From positions 496,001-560,000 of the forward strand of contig NZ_FMWM01000002.1 in assembly GCF_900099555.1 (NCBI RefSeq): a DNA stretch of 64,000 bases, written 5' to 3'. The DNA is from Peptoniphilus raoultii. Its GTDB lineage: Bacteria; Bacillota; Clostridia; Tissierellales; Peptoniphilaceae. This document shows positions 44,305-51,024 of this stretch, piece by piece; position 1 is the first letter of the stretch, and the number at the start of each line of letters is the position of its first letter. The notes beneath the pieces were generated by a model. That model searched no databases, was not told where the DNA came from, and saw only the letters and a program-made list of their open reading frames with translations. Both the position numbers and the translations under genes were made by a program.

Positions 44305-44436
44305 ATGGACGTAGTATATGCAACGCTTATTATTTATGGTAAAAGAAATTTTAAACAAGTGCCTTTATGCCTTAAAGATAGGGTTAAAAAATGTTTAGAA
44401 GAACTTGGGATGGCAGAACTTGCTAAGGAAGACTAA
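44305..44436 (+). CDS. CD1375-like small phage protein
   Basis: The 43-residue protein (MDVVYATLIIYGKRNFKQVP...LEELGMAELAKED) matches the layout of the short CD1375 family found after tail genes in clostridial prophages: N-terminal YATLI, K-x-F-x-x-VP, C-terminal helix. ATG 44305 is chosen, with GGGGGTG upstream; an ATG at 44254 in the same frame has a poor context. It begins the phage-derived block. Confidence 0.65.
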   Translation: MDVVYATLIIYGKRNFKQVPLCLKDRVKKCLEELGMAELAKED

Positions 44437-44453
44437 AAATTTTTAATTAGTCC

Positions 44454-44482
44454 TTGACACGTATTAGCAACACGTGTATAAT
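44454..44482 (+). promoter_or_regulatory. hicAB promoter with overlapping operator palindrome
   Basis: TTGACA (44454-44459), 17 bases, TATAAT (44477-44482), a consensus promoter. The inverted repeat ACACGT (44457-44462), 9 bases, ACGTGT (44472-44477) covers the spacer and both element edges. This is a typical place for autorepression by the HicB DNA-binding domain. Confidence 0.8.
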
Positions 44483-44506
44483 AATTAATGTAAGGAGGAA
44501 ATGTTT

Positions 44507-44698
44507 ATGGCCAAAACAAAGCCTTACAGAAAAGTTGTTAAAGTTATGAAAGAAAATGGTTGGAAATACGACCATACTGAAGGTTCTCATGAGATTTACA
44601 TTAAAGGCGGATTTATTTGTCCTGTGAAATGTAATAAAAAAGATATTCCTTCAGGAACTTTAACAAGCATTGAGAGAATTACAGGGTTAAAATTTTAG
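44507..44698 (+). CDS. hicA: HicA mRNA interferase toxin
   Basis: The 63-residue double-stranded-RNA-binding-fold protein reads KVVKVMKENGWKYDHTEGSHEIYIKGG, with the catalytic His in GSHEIY, then PVKCNKKDIPSGTLTSIERITGL. It cleaves mRNA when not bound by HicB (family knowledge). ATG 44507 is preferred over 44501 because AGGAGG ends only 2 bases before the latter. Confidence 0.9.
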   Translation: MAKTKPYRKVVKVMKENGWKYDHTEGSHEIYIKGGFICPVKCNKKDIPSGTLTSIERITGLKF

Positions 44699-44728
44699 CC
44701 CTGCTCTCTATATTTTTAGGAGGTCAAT

Positions 44729-45127
44729 ATGAATAAAGCCTATATTTATCCGTGTGTTGTAAAAAAAGAAGATGGTGTTTATTATGCTAATTTTCCAGAT
44801 TTTAGTGCGTGTTTTACTGATGCAGATAATATGAATGAATTATTTTTTAATGTTAATGAGGTATTAAATGGTGTTTTATTCTCGATGCTAAGTAATGAAA
44901 TTAGCATTCCTAAACCCTATGAAAAAGGAGATATTGTTTTAAATGACGGGGAGTTTCTCCTTCTTGTTGAAGCCTCCATTTCGGTTTTAAGAGATAAAAT
45001 TAATAATAAATCAATAAAAAAGACAGTTACTATTCCAAAGTGGCTTAATGATATTTCTGAAAACAAAAACATTAATTTTTCAAGAGTATTACAAGAAGGA
45101 CTAAAAAAAGAACTGAAAATTAAATAA
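44729..45127 (+). CDS. hicB: HicB antitoxin
   Basis: The 132-residue protein's N-terminal half is the HicB partial RNase H-like fold (IYPCVVKKEDGVYYANFPDFSACFTDADN). The C-terminal part (about 95-132) is a ribbon-helix-helix type DNA-binding segment (KKTVTIPKWLNDISENKNIN...LQEGLKKEL). It neutralises HicA and should bind the palindrome at 44457-44477. It lies 30 bases after hicA with AGGAGG. Confidence 0.9.
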   Translation: MNKAYIYPCVVKKEDGVYYANFPDFSACFTDADNMNELFFNVNEVLNGVLFSMLSNEISIPKPYEKGDIVLNDGEFLLLVEASISVLRDKINNKSIKKTVTIPKWLNDISENKNINFSRVLQEGLKKELKIK

Positions 45128-45135
45128 TAATTTTT

Positions 45136-45166
45136 AAACACCTGGATTTTAGGTGTTTTTTTATTG
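45136..45166 (+). terminator. Weak hairpin between hicB and the lysis genes
   Basis: AACACCT (around 45137-45143) and AGGTGTT (45152-45158) with a 7-8-base loop, then TTTTTATT. It is a plausible hicAB terminator that leaves the lysis genes dependent on readthrough or their own promoter. Confidence 0.7.
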
Positions 45167-45177
45167 GAGGTAAAAAT

Positions 45178-45414
45178 TTGGAAGATAAAGATTATTTAAG
45201 AGAAAAAATTGATGTTACTGAAAAAAGGCTAAATTCTCACTCTGATAGACTTGATAAGCTAGAGCAGTTTAGGGCGAGTACTGATACACAAATAAGAAAT
45301 TTAATTGCTAAAATTGACGGGCTAATTACTACCATAAAATGGTCTAGCGGATTTTTTATTGGGGGAGTTGTCGCTTTCTTTTTTTATGCTCTTGAGAGGG
45401 GGATAATAAAATGA
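45178..45414 (+). CDS. XhlA-like phage hemolysin/holin-associated protein
   Basis: The 78-residue protein is a coiled coil (about 5-50, heptads such as LNSHSDRLDKLEQF) followed by one C-terminal membrane helix (SSGFFIGGVVAFFFYAL). This is the XhlA pattern, which in Bacillus phages works with a holin and endolysin. The start is TTG 45178 with GGAGG 7 bases before. It overlaps the endolysin gene by 4 bases. Confidence 0.75.
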   Translation: MEDKDYLREKIDVTEKRLNSHSDRLDKLEQFRASTDTQIRNLIAKIDGLITTIKWSSGFFIGGVVAFFFYALERGIIK

Positions 45415-46031
45415 CTAAAATAGATGATTTTATAGCCTCAGCTATGAAGTATAAGGGCGATAAGTATAGTCAGCCTAAGAGAATGCAGAAAGGTTATTCT
45501 GACTGCTCCTCTTTAATTTATAAGGCCCTAAGGGATAGTGGAAATTTAGACCTTTCAAAGACAGACAGAACAGTTTCCACTAAATTTATGAAAGATGGAG
45601 ACCCAAGATTTTATGAAGTGCCTAAAGAAGATTTAAAAAGAGGAGATATTCTCTGGGGCGGAGATTATGAAAAAGGCAAGTGGTCAGGTCATGTTGCTAT
45701 TTATCTAGGAGATGGAAAGACCTTAGAAGCGAGATACAGAGAGGGCGTATGTATATATAAGTATAGAGGTTACTTTACAAAAGTGTATAGGGTTAAGGCT
45801 CTTTTAGATGGTCACAAGATACCTGAACCTGTTGTGCCTGTAATTAATAAAGCTCCTGCAAGCTATAATCATCTAACGGTTATGGATAAAAAAGCTAAAA
45901 TAAGTCCACAAGTAATTAAGGGCGTGGCTTATGTACAATTAGGTAGCATGATGGTTCCGGTAAGAAAGTTTTTTGAAACTTTAGGATTTAACGTGTCATG
46001 GACAAGAGAAGACGGAATAAGGGTAGAGTAA
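45411..46031 (+). CDS. Phage endolysin: NlpC/P60 peptidase with C-terminal copper-amine-oxidase-N-like half domain
   Basis: The 206-residue protein has NlpC/P60 catalytic Cys in YSDCSSLIYK (about residue 32) and His in WSGHVAIYLGDG (about 97); it should cut peptidoglycan stem peptides. After a Pro/Val linker (138-150) the C-terminus (about 158-206) shows GVAYVQLGSMMVPVRKFFE and LGFNVSWTREDGIRVE, a copper-amine-oxidase-N-like repeat as in the host protein at 38979. The next gene starts 34 bases before its stop in another frame. Confidence 0.85.
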   Translation: MTKIDDFIASAMKYKGDKYSQPKRMQKGYSDCSSLIYKALRDSGNLDLSKTDRTVSTKFMKDGDPRFYEVPKEDLKRGDILWGGDYEKGKWSGHVAIYLGDGKTLEARYREGVCIYKYRGYFTKVYRVKALLDGHKIPEPVVPVINKAPASYNHLTVMDKKAKISPQVIKGVAYVQLGSMMVPVRKFFETLGFNVSWTREDGIRVE

Positions 46032-46270
46032 AAAAGAAAGGTGAGTACAGTAAATTTATTGTACTTGCTGTTATAGGCTTAAACATAATCTTTACAATAA
46101 TAGTCCTTAAAATCTTCACCCTAACAGGACAAGAGCCAAGCACTTTAATAGGTGCTTGGTTTTCTTTTACTACTGTGGAATTATGGAGCTTAGCACGGAT
46201 CAAGAAAAAGAAGATTGATAAAGAAATACATTCAATGAAATATAAAGATAATGATTATTTAGGAGGTTAA
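45998..46270 (+). CDS. Small phage membrane protein, possible holin partner
   Basis: The 90-residue protein has a very basic N-terminus (MDKRRRNKGRVKKKGE), then two hydrophobic segments (about 20-40 and 50-65) and a basic tail. Position inside the lysis module and the 34-base overlap with the endolysin gene support a lysis role. No family was recognised. It ends 2 bases before the holin gene. Confidence 0.65.
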   Translation: MDKRRRNKGRVKKKGEYSKFIVLAVIGLNIIFTIIVLKIFTLTGQEPSTLIGAWFSFTTVELWSLARIKKKKIDKEIHSMKYKDNDYLGG

Positions 46271-46272
46271 GA

Positions 46273-46581
46273 ATGAGTTTAAATAATATTTTTTATGTAG
46301 TTCTTAGTATTGTATCCGTAATTGTTACTGGAATAATAATACCAGTTTTAAAGCAAAAATACGGACAAGATAAAATTAAAAACACAATGGATATAGTAAC
46401 TATAGCAGTAAGAGCAGCAGAACAAATTTATACACAGTCGGGTCAAGGACCATTAAAGAAGAAATATGTGCTGGAATATCTTAAAGATAAAAATATAAAA
46501 GTTTCTGAAGATGAACTTGATGCAATGATTGAAAGTGCTGTGCTTGAACTTAATAGGTGGGAGAAAGAAATTAACAAATAA
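46273..46581 (+). CDS. Phage holin, LLH family
   Basis: The 102-residue protein has an N-terminal membrane helix (IFYVVLSIVSVIVTGIIIPVL) followed by a soluble amphipathic region AVRAAEQIYTQSGQGPLKKKYVLEYL, the signature of the Lactobacillus LL-H-type holins (Phage_holin_6_1). It makes membrane lesions that release the endolysin. AGGAGG lies 6 bases before ATG 46273. It is the last gene of the lysis block. Confidence 0.85.
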   Translation: MSLNNIFYVVLSIVSVIVTGIIIPVLKQKYGQDKIKNTMDIVTIAVRAAEQIYTQSGQGPLKKKYVLEYLKDKNIKVSEDELDAMIESAVLELNRWEKEINK

Positions 46582-46721
46582 AATCAAAATTAAGGCAAGG
46601 AATTGTATTAATAAGAAATAAAAACACAAAATAGACCTATTGTGGACAGTCGAACCTATAAAAGGCTATGTTTAACCATTTAAGAGACTACTTATTATTA
46701 AAATTAAACATTAAAAGATAA

Positions 46722-46756
46722 AAGCCTAGGGAGTTGATCTCTAGGCTCTTTTTTGT
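46722..46756 (+). terminator. Rho-independent terminator of the lysis block
   Basis: AGCCTAGGGA pairs with TCTCTAGGCT around a 5-base loop, followed by CTTTTTTG. Confidence 0.8.
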
Positions 46757-46999
46757 TTGAACTATTAAAATAAATTTCTATAATACGGTATTTCTTGGTT
46801 TGCCGTATTATAGATTCTTTTAGTCCGATATTTCTTAAAATAGCAGATTAAACATTTAATTTTTTATTTAAAAGTTTAAAGTCCACATCAAACAAAAATC
46901 GACACGGACTAGTTAAAGATGATTAAAGCTCAAAGGAGCTTAAGTTAATTATACCATAAAAAATTTTCAAAAATAATTAAAAAAAATTTAAAAAAAGTG

Positions 47000-47028
47000 T
47001 TGACTTTTATATAAGTCGGTAGTATAAT
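47000..47028 (+). promoter_or_regulatory. Promoter with operator-like dyad for a tiny ORF
   Basis: TTGACT (47000-47005), 17 bases, TATAAT (47023-47028). The dyad GACTT (47002-47006), 6 bases, AAGTC (47013-47017) lies between the two elements, as in phage or toxin control regions. AGGAGG follows at 47035. Confidence 0.7.
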
Positions 47029-47047
47029 AAATTCAGGAGGTGGGGAA

Positions 47048-47161
47048 ATGAGCAAGAGGAAACCTAGAAAGGGTAATAAAAAAGAGCTACTAGAATTAAT
47101 AATACTTTTACTAAATCTGCTAATTGGCATTATCGGATTGATAAAAGAAATATTAAAATAG
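47048..47161 (+). CDS. 37-residue hydrophobic peptide, possible type I toxin or holin-like
   Basis: The frame encodes a basic N-terminus (MSKRKPRKGNKKE) and one strongly hydrophobic Leu/Ile helix to the end. It has a clear promoter and AGGAGG (9 bases before the ATG). A 9-bp palindromic hairpin (47170-47190) follows the stop. Short basic-plus-helix peptides of this kind include Fst/Ldr-type toxins, but no antisense RNA can be shown here. Confidence 0.55.
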   Translation: MSKRKPRKGNKKELLELIILLLNLLIGIIGLIKEILK

Positions 47162-47169
47162 TAACTCAA

Positions 47170-47190
47170 AGAGAGGGGAATTCCCTCTCT
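47170..47190. repeat. Strong GC-rich hairpin after the small peptide gene
   Basis: AGAGAGGGG (47170-47178) and CCCTCTCT (to 47190) form a stem of eight pairs with a short loop, followed by a second palindrome CCCTTTAAGGG. No T run follows, so terminator function is uncertain; mRNA stabilisation or antisense pairing are alternatives. Confidence 0.55.
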
Positions 47191-47232
47191 CCCTTTAAGG
47201 GTATTATATTACAAAATGCTCATTGAGTCAAA

Positions 47233-47379
47233 ATGAAAAAAATAGATGCGAATATAATTTTATTAAGTGTAATCACTGCGATAAATGTGATAGGTATTTT
47301 TAAAGACTTTGGAATAGTTAGCAATGTGCTGGTTATCATTCTATGCTTACTATTAATAGTTAAAATTAAGGCAAAGTGA
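47233..47379 (+). CDS. 48-residue membrane protein, unknown
   Basis: The frame encodes two hydrophobic segments (about 8-22 and 28-44) separated by KDFG, with Lys at both ends. The ribosome binding site is poor, so translation is not certain. It lies between the tiny peptide gene and a GTG-started small gene in the phage-derived tract. Confidence 0.4.
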   Translation: MKKIDANIILLSVITAINVIGIFKDFGIVSNVLVIILCLLLIVKIKAK

Positions 47380-47398
47380 AAAATAAAGGAGTTTAATC

Positions 47399-47605
47399 GT
47401 GAAAGACTTAAAAACAACAGAGGCTCAAAGGAGAGCCTCAAGAAAGTGGGATGCTGCAAACAAAAAAATAAAAGACAAGAGCAGAGCCAAAAGTGGATGT
47501 AAAAAGTATATAACCACTTTTGCAGATTTTGATGATCTGGAAGAAGTTAAAGCTTGGATAGAAGAAAGAGAAAAAAATTTAAAAAATAATCAAAAAAAAA
47601 CTTAA
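47399..47605 (+). CDS. Small basic protein common on mobile elements
   Basis: The 68-residue protein reads KTTEAQRRASRKWDAANK ... AKSGCKKYITTFADFDDLEEVKAWIEER. The TxAQxxAxxKxxxxN start with a C-terminal DLEE helix is typical of a short family seen on plasmids and phages; some members resemble DNA-binding regulators. The start is GTG 47399 with AAAGGAG upstream. Confidence 0.6.
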   Translation: MKDLKTTEAQRRASRKWDAANKKIKDKSRAKSGCKKYITTFADFDDLEEVKAWIEEREKNLKNNQKKT

Positions 47606-47713
47606 AAAAATATTTTTAAATCTTAACAAATAAAGGTATTTAAATGGATAAAAGAATTATAAAAGTTGGTAACGAGTTGGTAGCTGAGTAGTAAAAACGT
47701 GTAAAAATATGTA

Positions 47714-47755
47714 AAAAAGCAGGTAATTCAAAAATTGAATACCTGCTTTTTCTTT
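47714..47755 (+). terminator. Rho-independent terminator at the right end of the phage-derived tract
   Basis: AAAAGCAGGTAATTCAA and TTGAATACCTGCTTTTT pair over 16 bp with one bulged A, followed by T-rich sequence. Confidence 0.85.
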
Positions 47756-47800
47756 GTATTTTTAGCCATTTGTAACAATTCATAAAAATACAAAATTGTC

Positions 47801-47884
47801 TGGTGCGGGAAAGAGGACTTGAACCCCCACTCCAATGGAACTAGATCCTAAGTCTAGCGCGTCTGCCAATTCCGCCATTCCCGC
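47801..47884 (-). tRNA. tRNA-Leu (anticodon UAG)
   Basis: Read on the minus strand it begins GCGGGAA and ends TTCCCGC plus A-CCA (CCA encoded). The acceptor arms pair perfectly over 7 bp. The anticodon stem CTAGA/TCTAG encloses loop CTTAGGA with anticodon TAG. GGTTCAAGTCC is the T arm. A short variable arm is present, as expected for Leu tRNA. It reads CUN codons. Confidence 0.95.
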
Positions 47885-48004
47885 ATGTCCTTAACAATAA
47901 AGTATATTATAATGGTCATCAAAATCATTGTCAAGTATTTTGTAAAAAATTTTTTAAGGAAATTTTAAAAAAAATACAATTTGGTTACAGTTTAGCCAAT
48001 TCCA

Positions 48005-48032
48005 TTTACAATTTTTTCTTCTGGTCTATAAT
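48005..48032 (+). promoter_or_regulatory. Promoter of the L,D-transpeptidase gene
   Basis: TTTACA (48005-48010), 16 bases, TATAAT (48027-48032), 17 bases before the TTG start. Confidence 0.65.
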
Positions 48033-48049
48033 AAATTTAGGTGGTTTGA

Positions 48050-49426
48050 TTGAGAAAGACGTTTAAATTTATACTTATTTTTATTTTACTTTTATTTATA
48101 GGGGTTTATTTTATAGGGGCCTATTTTTTTTCGACCTATTTTTTGCCAAAGACTTTTATTAATGGTAAGGATTTTTCCCTTCAAAAAAAAGATGATTTAT
48201 ACAAAACTTATAATGGCATTTGGGATGACTATGAAATTACTTTAAAGGGAAGAGAAGGGGAAGATAAATTAAAGGTTAGTGATTTTTCTTATAAAGATGA
48301 GCTATTGCCAAATCAAGATCTTTATCAACCATCTATTTACTGGTTTTTAAGTTCTCTCTATAAAAAGGAATATGAGTTGAAACACAGGGCTATTTATTCT
48401 ATTGAAGACTTTGATAGGACAGTAAATAATTTGGATATTGTAAAAAATCAAAATCAAAAGCCTGAAGATGCTAAGGTTATTTATGAAGATGGAAAATTTT
48501 CTATAAAAGAAGAGATTTTAGGAAATACCTTAAAGGAAAGGGATTTGAAAGAATCTATTTTGAGGCATCTGAGGGAGGAAAATAAAATTATTGACCTGGA
48601 AGAGGAAAAAATTTATTTAGAGCCAAGTCTTAAATCAGATGATTCTGATCTTCAAAAACTTTTAGATGAATATAAGACACTTGATAAAATCACTATTTCT
48701 TTTAATTTTGAAGATAGAAAAGAAGTTTTAGACCATCAAAAATTAATTAACCTCTATAAAAGGGAAAATAATAGAGATCTTGTACCTAGTGAAGAAAAAG
48801 TTGTGGCATATGTAAATAATTTATCTGTGAAATATGACACCTTTGGCGGAAAGAGAATTTTTCCTGCAACTGGCATTGGAAATGTTTTAGTAACGGGAGG
48901 AATTTACGGATGGTCAACTGACATAAAAAAGACGAGCGAGCTTTTATTAAATGCTCTAAGTGAAAGAAAGAACAAGGAACTTGTACCCGTTTATAGGACA
49001 ACTGCCCTCCACAGAAGTGAAAATGATCTTGGGAATTCTTATATTGAAATCGACCTTGCAAGGCAAAATGTCTGGCTTTATAAGGATGGAAATTTAGTTT
49101 TGGAAACAAAAGTTGTAACAGGCAATCCAAATAATGACAATGCAACTCCAACTGGAACTCAAAAAATTTGGTCACGGGAAAGGGAAAGGTTTTTAACGGG
49201 AGCAGACTATAAATCTTTTGTAAATTATTGGCTGCCTATAAATTGGAAGGGAATTGGTCTTCATGATGCTCCTTGGAGAAGTGAGTTTGGAGAAGATTTA
49301 TATTTAAAAAAGGGAAGCCATGGATGTATAAATGTGCCTCCAGAAATTATGCCAAAATTATATGAAAATACTTTTAACGGTATGCCCGTTATTGTTTACG
49401 ATTCAAACAGTCAGAAAATTTCATAA
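48050..49426 (+). CDS. L,D-transpeptidase (YkuD) with peptidoglycan-binding-4-like domain
   Basis: The 458-residue protein has an N-terminal signal anchor (FKFILIFILLLFIGVYFIGAYFF), then an extracellular region with the VanW/PG-binding-type repeat (about 80-300) and a C-terminal YkuD domain. Its active site is visible as IGLHDAPWR ... KKGSHGCINVPP, with Cys in SHGCIN (about residue 427). It makes 3-3 or lipoprotein-type cross-links in peptidoglycan, independent of beta-lactam-type PBPs. The start is TTG 48050, preceded by AGGTGG. It is a single gene. It may matter because the PBP at 54934 lacks its transpeptidase Ser. Confidence 0.9.
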   Translation: MRKTFKFILIFILLLFIGVYFIGAYFFSTYFLPKTFINGKDFSLQKKDDLYKTYNGIWDDYEITLKGREGEDKLKVSDFSYKDELLPNQDLYQPSIYWFLSSLYKKEYELKHRAIYSIEDFDRTVNNLDIVKNQNQKPEDAKVIYEDGKFSIKEEILGNTLKERDLKESILRHLREENKIIDLEEEKIYLEPSLKSDDSDLQKLLDEYKTLDKITISFNFEDRKEVLDHQKLINLYKRENNRDLVPSEEKVVAYVNNLSVKYDTFGGKRIFPATGIGNVLVTGGIYGWSTDIKKTSELLLNALSERKNKELVPVYRTTALHRSENDLGNSYIEIDLARQNVWLYKDGNLVLETKVVTGNPNNDNATPTGTQKIWSRERERFLTGADYKSFVNYWLPINWKGIGLHDAPWRSEFGEDLYLKKGSHGCINVPPEIMPKLYENTFNGMPVIVYDSNSQKIS

Positions 49427-49441
49427 AATGTAAAAAAATAC

Positions 49442-49469
49442 TTGTATATATATCTATAGATGATATAAT
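49442..49469 (+). promoter_or_regulatory. Promoter of ribU leader
   Basis: TTGTAT (49442-49447), 16 bases, extended TGATATAAT (-10 at 49464-49469), just before the riboswitch. Confidence 0.7.
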
Positions 49470-49478
49470 AAATATAGA

Positions 49479-49586
49479 ATCTTCAGGGAAGGGTTAATAT
49501 CCCAACCGGTGGTTATAGTCCACGAGCCTTTTGGCCGAATTGGTGAAATTCCAATACCGACAGTAAAGTCTGGATGGGAGAAGATG
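49479..49586 (+). ncRNA. FMN riboswitch (RFN element)
   Basis: The conserved blocks occur in order: TCTTCAGGGAAGGGT, CCCAACCGGTGGT, CCACGAGCC, TTGGTGAAATTCCAA, ACCGACAGT and AAGTCTGGATGGGAGAAGA. The closing helix is TCTTC/GAAGA. When FMN binds, it favours the downstream terminator and stops ribU transcription. Confidence 0.96.
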
Positions 49587-49601
49587 TGTTTTTAGAAATG
49601 C

Positions 49602-49624
49602 GCCCCGAAGACGGGGCTTTTTTA
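49602..49624 (+). terminator. Riboswitch-controlled terminator
   Basis: GCCCCG (49602-49607) and CGGGGC (49612-49617) with loop AAGA, then TTTTTT. It lies between the FMN aptamer and ribU. Confidence 0.92.
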
Positions 49625-49643
49625 ATGCCCCAAAGGAGGTATA

Positions 49644-50249
49644 ATGAATAGAGTAAATCAAAATTCGCTTTTAAGAGCAAGAACAATGTCAAGAGTAGCA
49701 ATGTTATCAGTTTTGGGATTTTTATTAATGTTTTTTGAAGTGCCATTATTATTTATTGCACCAGAATTTATAAAAATGGATTTTTCTGAAATCCCAACCC
49801 TTATTGGTGCCTTTACCATGGGCCCTATTTATGGAGTTATGGTTTCAGCTCTAAAAAATATTTTAAATGCAGTAATTAAAGGGACAACAACTGGCGGAGT
49901 TGGAGAACTTTCAAATTTTATAATCGGTTCAACCTTTGCCCTCGTCGCATCAGTAATTTATAGGAGCCACAAAACTTATAAGGGAGCAGTTATTGGACTA
50001 GGACTTGGAATTTTAGCAATGACAGGACTTTCGCTTTGCTCAAACTATTTTGTAGTTTTCCCCCTTTATGGAAAATTCTTGTCAATGGATGCAATAATTG
50101 CTATGGGCCATGCGGTGACACCAAAAATCACAGATCTTTGGTCTTTTATGGTTTATTCAATTTTACCCTTTAACTTACTTAAAGGTTTAATTACATCCTT
50201 TATAATGATGCTTGTTTATAAAAGAGTTTCATTTCTATTTAAAAATTAA
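49644..50249 (+). CDS. ribU: Riboflavin ECF transporter S component
   Basis: The 201-residue, six-helix membrane protein has the N-terminal ECF S-component motif RARTMSRVAMLSVLGFLLMF (Arg and Ala residues that contact the T component), FEVPLLFIAP and DFSEIPTLIGAF, the RibU binding-site signature. With the shared EcfAAT module (not in this window) it imports riboflavin. Control by the FMN riboswitch supports the substrate. AGGAGG lies 5 bases before the ATG. Confidence 0.95.
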   Translation: MNRVNQNSLLRARTMSRVAMLSVLGFLLMFFEVPLLFIAPEFIKMDFSEIPTLIGAFTMGPIYGVMVSALKNILNAVIKGTTTGGVGELSNFIIGSTFALVASVIYRSHKTYKGAVIGLGLGILAMTGLSLCSNYFVVFPLYGKFLSMDAIIAMGHAVTPKITDLWSFMVYSILPFNLLKGLITSFIMMLVYKRVSFLFKN

Positions 50250-50260
50250 TAAAAAAATTA

Positions 50261-50287
50261 AGATGGGCTAAGGCTCATCTTTTTTTA
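50261..50287 (+). terminator. Rho-independent terminator of ribU
   Basis: AGATGGGC (50261-50268) and GCTCATCT (50273-50280) with loop TAAG and one G-U pair, then TTTTTT. Confidence 0.85.
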
Positions 50288-50342
50288 TGGATTTTTTTAG
50301 AAATATTTAATTTTTTGAAGTATTTTTAAAATATATTGCCAT

Positions 50343-50364
50343 AAAAAAAGGCGGCTGGGCCGCC
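50343..50364 (-). terminator. Rho-independent terminator of mnmA-rplY
   Basis: GGCGGC (50350-50355) and GCCGCC (50359-50364) form a perfect stem; on the minus strand seven T follow. Confidence 0.9.
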
Positions 50365-50379
50365 AAATTTTTATAATTA

Positions 50380-51015
50380 TTATTCTTCATCTTTCTTTTC
50401 AGTTTCAGCAACTGTTGGAACTTCTGCAGATTCTTCTTCAGATGTTTCTTCTTCAAGTTCTTCTTCCTTAGGTTCAGATAGGGTTGCAACAACTTCATCT
50501 GCTGGAAGGGCAACTTTAATATTTTCATCCTTATAAACATCAAGATCTGCAACTGTAACTGTGTCGCCAATTTGCATATCTGTTACAAAGGCATCAGCTG
50601 TTGATGGTAAATATTTTGGAAGACAAGAAACTTCAACTTCGTTAATAACTTGGATTAAGTTAGATGGTTGAACTCTAATTTCATCTCTACCAACTAAAAC
50701 AACAGGAACAATAACTGTGATTTCTTGGTTCATGTCTACTTCATATAAGTCAAAATGAAGCATAGAATTTTTGAAAGGATGCATTTGTACTTCTTTGAAA
50801 AGTGCATTTGTCTTTTCCCCGTCAACTTCAACTTCAATAATAATTGAAGAGCCTACTTCAGAATATAATTTTAAAAGCTTATTTTCTTGAGCGTAAACAC
50901 TTCTGCTTTCTTTGTTCTTTCCATAAATAACTCCAGGGATAAGTCCTTCGTATCTTAGTTTGTCGACTTGATTTTTACCTTGTTCTTCTCTTAATTTTAA
51001 AGTTAATGAATTCAT
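50380..51015 (-). CDS. rplY: 50S ribosomal protein L25 / general stress protein Ctc
   Basis: The 211-residue long-form L25 (TL5/Ctc) has an N-terminal 5S rRNA-binding domain (LKLREEQGKNQVDKLRYEGLIPGVIYGK; MHPFKNSMLHFDLYEV near 76-91), then the beta-rich C-terminal domain and an acidic tail (EEELEEETSEEESAE). It binds 5S rRNA in the large subunit. It lies 9 bases after mnmA with AGGAGG. Confidence 0.94.
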   Translation of the reverse strand: MNSLTLKLREEQGKNQVDKLRYEGLIPGVIYGKNKESRSVYAQENKLLKLYSEVGSSIIIEVEVDGEKTNALFKEVQMHPFKNSMLHFDLYEVDMNQEITVIVPVVLVGRDEIRVQPSNLIQVINEVEVSCLPKYLPSTADAFVTDMQIGDTVTVADLDVYKDENIKVALPADEVVATLSEPKEEELEEETSEEESAEVPTVAETEKKDEE

Positions 51016-51024
51016 AAATACCTC

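Larger units (their letters stand above)
46582..47047. other. 466-bp non-coding stretch with several inverted repeats
   Basis: It holds a terminator (46722-46756), a perfect 12-bp repeat TCTATAATACGG (46777-46788) / CCGTATTATAGA (46803-46814), an AGTCC/GGACT pair around 46881-46913, a short AAGCTC/GAGCTT hairpin (46926-46941) and a promoter with dyad at 47000. No open frame of note. Confidence 0.6.

Noticed and set aside
47760..47885. tRNA-Leu as the attachment site of the adjacent phage-derived tract
   Set aside because: I looked for a copy of the tRNA 3' end (TTCAAGTCC...CCCGCACCA) near 44200-44300, the other end of the tract, and saw none; no integrase gene is present.
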